A stretch of 64,000 bases of DNA, taken from Melieria omissa (lineage: Eukaryota > Arthropoda > Insecta > Diptera > Ulidiidae). The number at the start of each line of letters is the position of its first letter. Position 1 is the first letter of the stretch. The notes below the pieces were generated by a model. That model was not told the DNA's origin. It was given only the letters and a program-made list of their open reading frames with translations, and ran no database searches. The stretch lies in assembly GCA_963971225.1 (NCBI GenBank), contig OZ020270.1, positions 25,543,123 to 25,607,122 of the forward strand, in the 5' to 3' direction. Of the stretch, positions 10,111-20,811 are shown piece by piece. The translations under genes and the position numbers were made by a program.

Positions 10111-10897
10111 GCTTCACATGCTGCTTCGTCGCTCCGGTCGCAGAGTTCTGCTCCGTCTGCGAATGCTGTTGTTGCTGCTGATCACGCAGCCTCTCCGTCT
10201 GCCCACGCACCGCTTGCTGTTTGTACGAATTCTTCGCCTGCTGCTATACTCATTTCTGCGCCACCTGATGCTGAGGAGTGCATGCCGCCTGCTGTTGCTG
10301 AGGCGTCGCTGCCTGCTACGTCTTCTATGTACTTGTGCGCTGCCTGCTATGGGTTGCGCTGCGCCGGCCGCTGCTTTTGTTTGTGCAGATGCGCCAGCTG
10401 CCGCTGTCGATCTTACCTCAACTGCCGTCTGTGAGACTGCGCGACACACGGATGTTGATGCCCTACGCTGCCCGAAACCGTCATGCTCTTCGTATGCTGC
10501 GCTGCCTGCTGCGAATGCTCTTTCGCCCGCTACTGGACCGCCCGCTAGTGAGTGGTTCACTGTCGGTGTCAATAAACGCTCGAAGTCGAAAGTTGTGGTT
10601 ATCGGTTCGAATGCGAACACGGGCCTAGATGTCGCTGTGAGTAAAAAATGGTTACATCTGTCATCCTTCCGACCTGTGGTATCAGAGGAGGACCTTCTGA
10701 ACTATATCGCTAACAGCCCTGGCATCGATAAGCAGCATATTGTGTGCTTTAAGCTTATAAAGAAAGGAGCTCCGACTGATACACTCAAACGTGTAAATTT
10801 TAAAGTTGGTGTCTCGCCTTCCGTCTGGCCAACTGAAGTCAAAGTACGGCCATTTCGTTTTTTTCAAAAGCCAGCCCAGCAGCCAACGGGCGCATAA
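10111..10897 (+). pseudogene. CR1-like ORF1, C-terminal part
   Basis: After the hAT-2 duplication the ORF1 frame continues (codons from 10111: ASHAASSLRSQSS..) as an Ala/Ser-rich linker, shifts frame near 10330-10480, and ends with a globular part (SEWFTVGVNKRSKSK ... SKKWLHLSSFRP ... VKVRPFRFFQKP) stopping at 10897. The conserved tail probably corresponds to the RNA-binding-like region of CR1-group ORF1. The Leu/Arg-rich translations of the other frames are artefacts of GC-rich codons. Confidence 0.7.
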
Positions 10898-11229
10898 CCA
10901 CCGCCCGGGCTATCACTGCTAATAATAAGTGCCTTAAAATATATTTTCAAAATGTCGTACTAAATCGCTTAATTTCCGTGCTGCTAGTTCGCATTTGGAA
11001 TTTGATGCTTTGGTTTTGATTGAGACTTGGCTGAATCCAGACATTTTCAGTGAAGAATTTTTTGACCCGAATCTGTATACTGTCTTTCGCAAAGACAGAG
11101 ACGCTGCCAAAACTGGATGTGTGAGAGGGGGCGGTGTACTAATTGCAGTTCGGTGTTCTCTCCGCGCGTCACTATTTGCACTTCAAAATGACGACTCGCT
11201 TCTCGACCAGCTTTGCTTAAAGGTTTCGG

Positions 11230-12000
11230 CAGCGATTAAGCGATGTGAAACTGGGAGAGCCGGTAGAAATACATGCACAGACTTACACTAATATTATTGC
11301 AAAATTGCAACCTTGGGGCCTACTAGTAGGCCCCAAGCTTGATCAGGAACGTACTTTTTCCTCCATATAAATTTCTAAAACGGGGTTGTTGTTCTAGTTC
11401 ATTTCAAAATTCCAGTGTTGCTGGTGTGAGTCATTTTTTGTGACCAAAGAAATTTGTCTTTTTATTTGTATATTTTTGTTGCCATTTCGTAATACCTTTG
11501 TATAAAATTGACTAGAAAAATATATTATTGCCCAAAAGCGCCAAATTAATCCTTGGGTATGCTTTTAATTTAATTAAATTAAGATTTTATTGCTGCATCC
11601 AAAAAATTGCTGCATTCAAACTAGAGCGTTTAGCACCAAAAGCATACCTGATCTGATCTGATCGTTCGAGATTCGCTAAATGAAGAAATGCGAAATAAAA
11701 AGGACGGCAATTGACCCCGTCATATTCAATGCATTTAGCTTTGTGTTCTTTGGTATATTTTCCATTAATATTTACATAATGAAACTAAAAAAGTTCATGT
11801 GTTGGCATTTAATGCAGAAAATAATGAGAACATACTTTAAAAAGCAAATAATTGAAAGGAATCCCTAATCCCTAATATCGGGAAAAGAGCAGACACAGTG
11901 AAGAGCTGATCACTGCCAGCACACACGGACTGTGTACGTGAATTGCAAAAAACGCACAAAAATCGGCTTACTCTCCCAGTTTCACATCGCTTAATCGCTG
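11230..12000. mobile_element. TIR element X, copy 1 (uninterrupted)
   Basis: A 30-bp terminal inverted repeat starting CAGCGATTAAGCGATGTGAA lies at 11230-11259 and reversed at 11971-12000. A 7-bp repeat, gtttcgg, flanks it at 11223-11229 and 12001-12007. It is 771 bp with no transposase. It is the reverse-orientation relative of the copy at 2276-6998 and shows the site into which the mariner went (about 11267-11270). It carries about 170 bp near 11720-11890 that the other copy lacks. Superfamily is not assigned. Confidence 0.9.
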
Positions 12001-12062
12001 GTTTCGGGCTCTTTTGGCTCTTTGCTTTTGTGCGTCTCCTACATACCGCCAAAGAAAATAAA

Positions 12063-13199
12063 CCCTGCAGGAAAGAAGTAGTCAGTTGGCAAAAGTAACT
12101 AATTTTAAACTAATTATTTGACAACTAATTTGTAACTGATTGAAAAATCATGCATGGCAATACAGTTCACGAGCGCATGCGCCGCACTCGTTGCGTTGTT
12201 CGTAAAAACGAAAAGGCGCCTGCGCCATGAATAAGGGCTGCCTATTGTTTGAAAATTGATATTTTCTGGGTTTGCGTTGGCGACCCTTAGCATTTTTAAG
12301 TGAATCTAATGGTTTGGCAACATTGCTAACCAAAAACGACGCCATATCGTGTGTATCCGTCGAAGCGTGCGCGTGGAAAATCAAGTGCGTATTAAAAAGA
12401 GGTGCGTAAAATAATTGTGTTAATTATTTCATTTTAAAAAATGAATGCAACAAAAGCAAGAAGCATTCGCCGAAAAATAAAAAAACAGAGAGACATTTAT
12501 CTTAACCGACTTACAAGTGAAAAGACGGCTGAAAGGACGAGTGAAGACGTGCAAGTTGAGCATTTGTGCGCGGAAAATTACAGCGAGCCTGAGGCAGAAA
12601 GTACGCCGCCGCAAAAAACACGTTCCTGTTATGTTTTTTTGACTTATACAGTTTATAAATGGATATCATTAGAAAAATATATGTTTTTGTTACTAAATTA
12701 ATTACATTGTTATTCTTAATGAAATGCCTTTAATGTTTTCTATTTTGTTTGGTTTTAGTTATAAGATGTAAATATTATATTTATTTATTTATATTATTTT
12801 AAATAATTGCAATTTGTTTTTGAAAAATTTTAATAAAACAATTATGAATTGAATCCAATATATTTGAAAATTCATTTGAAGGGGTTATATGTAAGTAATT
12901 TGTAATGAGTTACTATTTGACTAGTTTAAAATCAGTTACAAACTAACTAATTTTTAACTAGTCCCAAAACAACTAGTTTTACATCAGTCGATTGTGGACT
13001 AATTATTAATTGGTTTGAAAACAACTAGTTATAAACTAGTTGGGAAGTCATGCAGAGGTAGACAATTGATGTGCTGCTAGGACATCGCCACGTTAAAATA
13101 ATCACTTCTTTTCAAGCAAAATAACTAATTTGTAATCAGTCCTGTACAGAAAAGGACTAGTTATAAACTAGTTTAAAATTAGTTACTTTTCCTGCAGGG
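12063..13199. mobile_element. TIR element Z inside the end of Y
   Basis: The inverted ends begin CCCTGCAGGAAA and continue with AGTAACTAATTTTAAACTA (12063 onward; reversed up to 13199); the left end has an extra block of about 17 bp. Many internal copies of (t)aactagtt/ctaatt-type motifs, direct and inverted, crowd both subterminal regions, as in many MITEs. The target duplication is unclear (at most aa). A short plus-strand frame lies at 12441-12701. Confidence 0.8.
12441..12701 (+). CDS. unassigned 86-residue frame within element Z
   Basis: The protein begins MNATKARSIRRKIKKQRD and is highly basic for 30 residues, then acidic (around SEPEAES). It may be a first exon of a transposase-like gene or a chance frame. 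I recognise no family. It lies centrally in Z, downstream of a short GC-richer stretch at 12150-12400 that could be a captured promoter or exon. Confidence 0.25.
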   Translation: MNATKARSIRRKIKKQRDIYLNRLTSEKTAERTSEDVQVEHLCAENYSEPEAESTPPQKTRSCYVFLTYTVYKWISLEKYMFLLLN

Positions 13200-16100
13200 A
13201 ACATACAGAATGCGCATGTCATACAAGCAAAAATTTTGTATGGCGGGTTCTAACATTGGAACCCGCGCTCTGCTCGCACAGATCATGTGGTGAGAGCGTT
13301 GCTTTTCAAGCGAGAACGTAGTTTTATGTGTTGCGCTCTTTGGTTGCGCTCACTGCAGCGAGTGTGCGTTAGAACATTGTTGTGGCGTGAAATCATTGCA
13401 AGGTGAAGACGAACGCTGTTGTTGTTGTTGTTGCGCTGGCGAAAGGCTGAAATTGTAAAACGATTTCTGATTTCTGGCTGGCTTTTGTTCTTCTTCTACA
13501 AGCCTGAACGGCGTCGCATATTGCTCCTGAACTTATTGCAGACAGTAGTGTGCGCAAAATCATAAAAAGAAAATAAAATATGGTTGGCGTGACGACGTAT
13601 GTGGTCGCTACAAACAAAGTTCCTGAAGAATTTATCAAAAAAGTAGACCTAATATTTGATTGCATGAATAGGGCAATCGGATAATTGCTTTAGATCGGCT
13701 TTACAATTAAATACTGAGTCGTAGAAATTTATAAAGATTTTTTTAATTATTTGAAAGATGTTAAATGTATGGATGATTCAAGTTGTATTTTTAGAACTAA
13801 AATCTGTTTTTTAATCACTGATAAAATTAACCAATAACCCACATAAATGTTTTATAACAAAAAAGTTTTTTAACCAAGATAAATAAGAAAATACTTTTGC
13901 AATTTTGGGACAAAATTCAAGTAGTACTCGGTCAAGTGTAACAACTAATTTCGAAGATACACAGGATTCTATGAATCAAAACCTACTACATGCTGAGACA
14001 GACGAAACTGTCTTTTTATTATTTTATTTCAGCAGTAATTACAACAATTATTACAACAAATTATTTTGTAGATAAAAACTTCGACAATCGAGTAAAAATT
14101 AACATAGATAATAATTGTGGCATATGTTTCCAAAAACTAAGAAATGATAACCTTTTCACTGCGCTAAGTGAATCATTTTCCATAAAAATTATCAATCGGT
14201 TACAGACATTTGCTACCTATTTGCTCCTTCAGATTTCCTGGTGAATGCTGTGACAGTAAATTAAAAAAAGGAAGTTCCAAATGATGCAAAACATAAACAA
14301 TAAAAAAACAACAAAAGAAGAGCTGTTTACATTTTTCTCGAGCTACACATAAAAACTACAACAACAACAAACAATGGCGTCGTTGAAACGACGATCATTG
14401 CGCTGGCTGGTGTTGCTGTGCGAAATTTGCACAAAAAATTATTGGGTGACCAAACCAACCACCAACGCCTCAAAGTACACAGGAGAAGCGGTACTTTCAC
14501 TTCATGTGTGTTTGTTGTAGCGCGTGCTTCAGTTCACACAGTCAAAGAGCGTAAACTGAAGCGCTTGCTCTCCTGCTGGCACCACTCTTTCCCTTTTGTG
14601 GCTTCCCCCCGCTTTATGAAGCTCGCAAACAAAAATTTGAATTTTTGAGCTCAGATGCGCCTTCTATACACTTCATATTCTTTGATACCGCCTAATAGCA
14701 ATGAATCTCTGTACAAGGCTCATGTTGACAATATTCATGAGCTGTACCTAAGATCCAATGGCGACAGTAATCTCTGCGTTCTAGGTGACTTCAACTTAAG
14801 TAAAGTTACCTGGGGTTGTATGGCAGATGACTCTTTTCTTACGCCCTGCAATGTTAGTAGTGCTACTGAAATCTACGTAATCGACTCCCTTCTGAGCCTT
14901 GATCTACAACAAATCAATGGAGTTGTCAACAAACTCAATCGTATCTTAGATCTTGTCTTTATTTATAATAACTTGAACTTTTTCGCTGTCTGAATGCGCA
15001 TTCCCTATCTCTCCATCGGGATTGCATCATGTCGCTTTAGTAATTTCTCTTGAATTCTATGATTCGATGAATTCGTTCCAATACTTCAGGTAGCCAATCT
15101 CTTGGTTATAACTTCAACTTGTGCAACTTTAACCTTCTTGACCGGCTCTTTTCGGAAATCAATTGGGATCTCTTGTTTTCTTCCGCTGATGTCTCCAATT
15201 GTTTTAATGAATTTAAATTACGAATTGCGGATATTTGTCGCTTAAACATTCCCTTGCTCCCTAAGAAAGTGCATACACTCCCTTGGTTCACTCCTCGTTT
15301 AAAAAGATTGAAAAATTTGCGGAACAAGTTTCACAAAAAGTTTAAAACCACGGGTTCATACTCTCATAATCAAAAATTTGTATTTATAAGAGTGAATTTA
15401 ATACTCTTAATAGCCGTCTTTACAGGAATTATATCTCATCTTTGAGGCGAGCATCAAGTCTAACCCTAAAGCTTTTTGGCGATTTATTAAATCCAAAACA
15501 GTGAACTCTAGTATTCCCTCTGCTCTGTCCTACAACGGCACCACTGCCAATTCTTCTCTTGAAGCAGTTAATCTTTTTGCTCAGTTTTTTAAATCTAACT
15601 TCCTCCCTGTTGATCCACTCCCATCCGGAGCACCGAATCATGCTCAAGATACTTTTCTTGACTTTGGTGCTTTGACCTTAAGTACAGAGGATGTGCTGCG
15701 TGGTATTTTGTCACTAAAGGCTTCCTCTCAAACAGATGTGGACGGCCTCTCTGCCCTTCTGTTAAAAAAGAGCCCCTCGTCGCTTGCATATCCATTGAAA
15801 TGTTTGTTTAATAAATCCCTTTCTACAGGTGTTTTTATTAACGCGTGGAAGGTTGCATTTGTCACGCCAATTTTTAAATCTGGGAATAAGAATGATGTTA
15901 ATAACTACAGGCCTATCACCAAATTGTCAAGTGTATCTAAACTGTTTGAATGCATTGTTAAGGAGAAAGTATATTTCGCAGTTAAAAGTCTGATTTGTCT
16001 TAATCAGCATGGCTTCGTTCCTGGTCTCTCGACCGTTTCTAATCTCGCGACTTTTGCGCATGACTGTATCTCGGCCTTTAACGCCGGATTTCAAGTCGAT

Positions 16101-17312
16101 ACCATTTTCACGGATTTCTCAAAGGCATTTGACAGGGTTTCTCATCGCATTTTGGTTCTTAAACTAGCCCAGCTTGGGTTCCATTCCGTCTTCCTCGAAT
16201 GGATCCAATCTTATCTTAGTAATAGGCAATGCATTGTTGTTGTTGATGGCTCTCACTCTGAGCCATTCACTGCTACTTCCGGGGTTCCTCAGGGCAGCAT
16301 CCTTGGTCCTCTGTTCTTTGTACTCTTTATCAATGATATTAGTAGCTGCTTTTCCAAATGTAGGTTCCTGCTGTATGCGGATGATCTAAAAATCTACATT
16401 GCTGTCCGCAGTCCCCGCGATGCCGACGATCTACAATCTGATTTGGACAGCGTCAACCAGTGGTGCAATAGAAACCAGCTCTCATTAAATCTAAAAAAAA
16501 TGCTATTATATGACATTCTGTAAATCGTCAGCTTTTATCCAGTCCTCATATCATATTGCTAGTACGCCTCTCGAGAGGCTAAGCGTCTTCACAGACCTTG
16601 GCGTAATCTTTGACCCCAAACTGTCGTTTATTAATCATGTGAACTTCATTATCTCTAAATGCTACTCTCTACTAGCATTTGTCCGTCGTAATAGTTTCGA
16701 ATTCTCTGATCCCTACACCCTCAAGCTCCTATACACTTCTTTTGTTAGATCTCGTCTGGAGTATGCATCTTTTGTCTGGAATCCATATTATTCTTCTCAT
16801 TCTAATCGTATTGAACGAAAAATACTTCTTGAATTTCGGCCTTCGATCTCTAAAGTTTTCCAATCCCATACCTCCGTACCTATCGCGTTGCTCACTCATA
16901 AACCTTAAATCACTTGAGAGTAGAAGAACTATCCTCTCTTTGGTGTTCGTCCATGAGGTTATTAGTGGTTCTGTTGATTGTCCTTACCTCCTGAGTCTAA
17001 TTAACTTCAATGTTCCTTCTCGTGTCCTCCGTCACTACGACTTATTTGTCATATCTCCCTGCAGGTCTAATTACGCTTTGAATGCCCCTTTGGTGAGAGC
17101 GCTTTCCGAATTTAACAAGATTTGTGGCTCTCTTAACCTCGACCTTTCGATTTCCAAACAAGATTTAAAATCACGTCTGAATTCCTTTTATAAAAAACGT
17201 TCTTCTCATTGTTGTTCTATTCTTAAGTTTTATTCCAATTGTTATTCTATTATTAAGTTCTTTTATTGTTGTTTGCTTAGTCTGTAAGTTCATTTACTGT
17301 AGACTTGAAATA

Positions 17313-17352
17313 AATGAAATGAAATGAAATGAAATGAAATGAAATGAAATAA
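17313..17352 (+). repeat. (GAAAT)n tail of the CR1-like LINE
   Basis: About eight gaaat units directly follow the LINE 3' end. Such short tandem tails replace poly(A) in CR1-group elements. Confidence 0.9.
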
Positions 17353-17354
17353 AA

Positions 17355-18105
17355 TATGTCTTACAAACATACTCAGATACTATAAAAAAATTGGAGTCAA
17401 ACCTTTGTACAGCAATCGAGCTTTTTCAAATTTTGACTGATTTTAGAACACACATTTTCGAACGAAAACAGCAACAATTTTTTTGGAAACGAAGTAAAAG
17501 TTCAATTATCAAAAATTGATCATCTTGAAGAAAGTTCTCTAATAAAAAACGATTTTTTTTAATTTTTTGATGTAACTTTAAACTATATTGAAGAGTGATT
17601 CGATTTTTCTAAAAGTAATTGAATTTATAAAATTGGAAAACTTAATATTCATGATAAATTGTTTACCTTTAATGATGTTGTAGAAGTAGTTGAAGAGCTA
17701 AAATTAAAACAAATATTACAAGATCTAAACGTAGATCAATTGTTTGACGAAGTCTGTCTAATAAGTAAATATTTTGACTCCTTAAATTTGGACGAGTTTT
17801 CCAGCCAAAGTGAAAAATTCGTAAAGATATTTGAAAGGTTCGAATGCAACAATTTATTTAAAATAATGAGTTATTTATTGACTATGCCATGTAGTAGCGC
17901 TTTCGCAGAAAGAGTTTTTTCGGTAATGAACAAAAAATGGAGTGAGGATAGAGGAAGGTGCTCAGCAAATTTAATAAAAAATAAGCTAATAATATTCTTC
18001 AACCAAAAAGAAACGTGCGCTGACTTTTATGATCTCATTAAATCCAATAGAAGTCTGATTAAAACAGCAAAAAGCAATGAAAAATATTTATTTACGACCA
18101 AATAG
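17355..18105 (+). pseudogene. hAT-1 transposase, C-terminal part with dimerisation domain
   Basis: Codons resume at 17355 (LQTYSDTIKKLESNLCTA) with frame breaks up to 17650. The frame 17659-18105 then carries the hAT dimerisation motif (PCSSAFAERVFSVMNKKW) near residues 75-95 and ends FTTK. This is the C-terminal part of the transposase started at 7479. It is separated by the LINE and cannot give one protein. Confidence 0.88.
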
Positions 18106-18340
18106 TCTTTGAAAAATACATATATTTATGTAAATGAATTAATTAATGAATGAATTAATATTTTTACGCTTACTTGTGTTGTTTTGTTCATGTTTATAAA
18201 TGTGTTTAAGTTTTTTTGGAAGATTTTTCTATATATAAAAGTTTAAATATATGTACTCTGAAAAATAAAAATGAGATTGTTTATAGTAATTTAAGTGTCC
18301 TCCACAGTCACTTTCAAAAGGTGGCAAGCCTACGCACAGG

Positions 18341-18543
18341 TGCTCCGTTGGCGTTGTTGTTGTTGCCGCTTTTGCGCTACCGCCGCACAGGGCCTCATTT
18401 GACGTTGTTGTTGTCGCTGCTTTTGTGCTGCCGCTGCACAAGTCGATCGTGGGAATGGCAAACTGTTACGTCTTGCGTTCAGGTTACAGTTTGCCATTCA
18501 GATCGTCAGCACTTTTGGTGGGAGTCATACACCGGTGTTAACT
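18341..18543 (-). repeat. errantivirus 3' LTR, inner part, with adjacent polypurine tract
   Basis: The sequence matches 28839-29040 of the 5' LTR almost base for base and ends gttaact (AGTTAAC on the minus strand, a gypsy-type LTR start). Immediately outside, 18544-18558 is the complement of a polypurine tract (AAGTGGGGGAGG), the expected second-strand primer. Confidence 0.93.
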
Positions 18544-19013
18544 CCTCCCCCACTTAAATTCGGAGCGTCCCTGCTTCGACCTCTGATGTCTTCTATGGCG
18601 TTGCTGATATCTCGCACGGTTTCCTTCGACTGCTTTTTTCGCAGTATTATCATGCCGGCCACCAGGATGATCAGGGTTAGTCCCATGAGGATCAAGAGCC
18701 ACCAGTAAATTCTCTGGGATATGAGCTCTTTTTTTAACGTGGAGATGTGGTTTGTATTATCGATATGTATCTTATGGAGGTATGGCAATGATAATTTGAT
18801 TTCGTGGTTCAAATATTTGATGTCTAATGTCCTGGGGGCGTGTGGTTCAATGAACGCCTTATTTTTTATAGTGCGATAATTTGTCCCATTGATTTTGACG
18901 GAATCAGGGAAGGTAATTAAAAAGGTACCTGATAAATTGAAGGTGCTGACGTCGTGGACCGTTGTGTGGTAGACATCGTTGAGAACTATGGCGCCTTCAG
19001 CGACTTCCTGAAT
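18525..19013 (-). pseudogene. errantivirus env, C-terminal part (membrane anchor)
   Basis: The frame is open from the Transib junction at 19013 to a stop inside the LTR at 18525. It includes a strongly hydrophobic stretch of about 20 residues (IYWWLLILMGLTLIILVAGM) consistent with a transmembrane anchor, followed by a basic, polar cytoplasmic tail. The upstream env portion lies at 20812-21772, beyond the Transib. In the family env is made from a spliced RNA and mediates membrane fusion. This copy is interrupted. Confidence 0.88.
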
Positions 19014-19018
19014 CGGTG

Positions 19019-20806
19019 CACAGTGGGGTAATTGATGCCGAAAGTGCCGATTAATTCCCCCAGGCTATTTAGATAAGAAATAACTACTAAGTTTAGTTAA
19101 TTGAACATTATAAAGTAAAAAACAAATGTTTTTGGGTATACTTTAGTGGACATTTTTTTAAGAAACGGTAAAAAACTAACATAGTAAAAAAAAAAATTTG
19201 AAAAATGACATTTTTTTATTTATTTAAGTATTTAGCCAATGAACATTTTGATCTTTCTGACTATAGGAACAATAAAGGAACACAAGTAAAGATGTTCAAC
19301 TTAATTTAAACAATATTAAATTTAACAATGTCTCCTTGGGAAACGCAATGTCAAAGTCGGTTACACTATTTAGTTCCGCAATTTAAGTTGAACAGTTTAA
19401 TTAAAACATTTCATCGCCGTCTCTTGCAGCCAATTTAGTTTTATCATTAAAATCATCATTATCATCATCATCATAATCTTCATCAGCATCATAATCATCA
19501 CCGTCACCATTATCATCATTCGTCATTTGTCAACTCCATAGCATCTTTGGGCATATACTGCACTTTTTTTTTTGGCAATTTTCTTATTTTGTCATTGACT
19601 CTTTCTTTTTCGTTTTTAGAAACTGCTGCAGATTCCTTGACGAATTCAATTTTTAACGGCCTACAAAATCGTGTAGATGCGGGTCGCGGGTTTTGCCATA
19701 TAATTTTTTTTCCACAAAACATTCGAAGTGGAACAATTTTGAAAACACGCAATAAACACATTTTTAGTTTTGGCTTAATTCTGGAGTTCAAGTTAATTTC
19801 TGAGCTTTCCTGTATTCATAGACCTATAGTAGAATTTTATGGCGAATATTTTCGTGATACATTTTGTCCTTAAAAAGTTCTGTTTTACAGGACATTTTTG
19901 ACATTTTAGAAAAAAAGGGTCAAATTGACCCATACAAATAGGAGCTACAGGGTTAAAATGCTCCACAAAAATGTTCCTCGTAGTGTTTTACACCAAATTG
20001 CTGAACACATCATATACCTAAAATGTGTTGTTACATGGTTTTCGTATGCCGAATCACCATAAGAATGCGCGAAAAGGGGAAAACTTTAACCCCCCTAAAA
20101 AAAAATTCAGACGTAAACTTTCAAAACGCCGATACACGTATATTTTTTTTTTTGGCCCCCTCTACCAGAATCCGTTGTCAGAACCTTGTTATTTTGAAAA
20201 AAAATTTGATTTTGTTGTGCAGTGTTATCAATTTCGTTTGCACAATGCATGCATGAGGCCCTTGGGTGCGCACACAAAAATCGAAATGCTGGAAAAGTGC
20301 GCAACATCGCGCAACTTTTTTTTTCATAAAATGTTACTGAAATATCTAAGCTATATGCTTAGGAAAACAGTTTTGCCCGACCTCACAAGACTCACAACTA
20401 TATGTCTATGAAAAGGTAAAAAATTAGACAATTATTATGCTTTTAAACAAAAAATTAAAGGAAATACTTATAAACATTTTTTAGCAAAACCAAATACACA
20501 TTGCATTGCTGAAATACCTGAACATGAAGGCTGCATCATTAATTTTTCAATAGTTTTTCAAATTCACACAAAGAAATCGTTTTTAAGTGACGACAAAAAC
20601 ACGTTTATCGCTGTGCGCACAAAAACTGAAAATAAATGTCAACTTTCAGAGTGCTTTGCGGGAAAACGGTAAACTATTTTGCAACAACTCTTTCACATAG
20701 TGATACAGAATTTTATCCCCTTTAACCCGGTACCAAAAACATAGTTGTATCTTAATTTTTCATTTTTGAATTAATCGGCACTTTACTTATATATTACCCC
20801 ACTGTG
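19019..20806. mobile_element. Transib-like DNA transposon in env
   Basis: The inverted ends start CACAGTGGGGTAAT at 19019 and (reversed) finish at 20806; similarity extends about 34 bp inward to gtgccgatta. Perfect 5-bp GC-rich target duplications, cggtg, lie at 19014-19018 and 20807-20811. A CACWGTG-type end plus a 5-bp duplication is the signature of Transib, the superfamily related to the RAG1 recombinase. Length is 1.8 kb. Only a short transposase-like piece survives. Confidence 0.85.
19516..19791 (-). pseudogene. Transib transposase-like fragment
   Basis: The frame contains WQNPRPASTRFCRPLKIEF followed by a Lys/Glu-rich segment. This resembles a conserved region I associate with Transib transposases (ASTRFCRP); the recollection is not checked against an alignment. 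An Asp-coding (GAT/CATCAT) microsatellite-like run lies just beyond at 19440-19520. Neither the DDE core nor the rest of the protein is visible in the 1.8-kb element. Confidence 0.55.
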
Positions 20807-20811
20807 CGGTG

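Larger units (their letters stand above)
12050..14684. mobile_element. TIR element Y, split by element Z
   Basis: The element sits in the LINE endonuclease between two copies of ataccgc (12043-12049, 14685-14691); codons on both sides join in frame. The ends form an imperfect inverted repeat of about 30 bp (CAAAGAAaAT.. / CAAAGAAtAT.., then ..GAAtGCGCAT / GAAgGCGCAT). The left copy is only visible when Z (12063-13199) is skipped. Without Z it is about 1.5 kb. Short frames at 13580-13680 and 13990-14244 have no recognised family. hAT-like ends are possible, but the superfamily is open. Confidence 0.75.
10930..17287 (+). pseudogene. CR1-like ORF2 (endonuclease + RT), split and frameshifted
   Basis: The endonuclease starts near 10930. 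The catalytic Glu lies in LIETWLNPDIF (10995 onward). The gene is cut by X at 11230 and by Y at 12050; between them 12008-12049 reads SFGSLLLCVSYIP in frame, and 14692 onward resumes with PNSNESLYKAHV. The GDFNLSKVTW box lies near 14790. RT follows in pieces: 15119-15445, 15501-16523 (FTDFSKAFD, GVPQGSILGP, LLYADDLKIY), 16510-16908 and up to 17287. At least four frame disruptions are visible. The protein would nick the target and prime reverse transcription. Confidence 0.88.
8201..17354 (+). mobile_element. CR1/Daphne-like LINE carrying three further insertions
   Basis: The LINE begins after the hAT codons near 8200 and ends in a (GAAAT)n tail at about 17313-17350; across the junction the hAT frame reads on (left ..LFLS, right ..LQTYSDTIKKLESNL). 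It has ORF1 with a PHD-like zinc finger, and ORF2 with endonuclease and RT. Subtracting hAT-2, X copy 1 and element Y leaves about 4.3 kb, a full-length size for CR1-group elements. Clade is inferred from the GVPQGSILGPLFF box and PHD-type ORF1. The exact target duplication is unclear; boundaries are good to a few bases. Confidence 0.85.
7254..18332 (+). mobile_element. hAT element (hAT-1) in the errantivirus LTR, split by a CR1-like LINE
   Basis: The ends carry a 13-bp inverted repeat, TAGGCTTGCCACC, at 7254-7266 and (reversed) 18320-18332. Perfect 8-bp target duplications, cgcacagg, flank it at 7246-7253 and 18333-18340, diagnostic for hAT. Removing the LINE leaves about 1.9 kb holding a partial hAT transposase on the plus strand. 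The 5' part of the gene, where a BED zinc finger is expected, is missing or unrecognisable. Confidence 0.93.

Noticed and set aside
10109..10480. Leu/Arg-rich protein frame
   Set aside because: It is the wrong frame of an Ala/Ser-rich ORF1 linker; the LINE codons from 10111 continue those before the hAT-2 insertion.
13990..14244. Zinc-finger-associated (ZAD-like) domain suggested by CGICFQKL
   Set aside because: Only one CxxC pair is present and the second pair of a ZAD is not seen; treated as unassigned sequence of element Y.
19440..19515. Acidic Asp-rich protein domain
   Set aside because: Comes from a (CAT/ATC)n microsatellite-like tract; the frame downstream is the only part with family resemblance.
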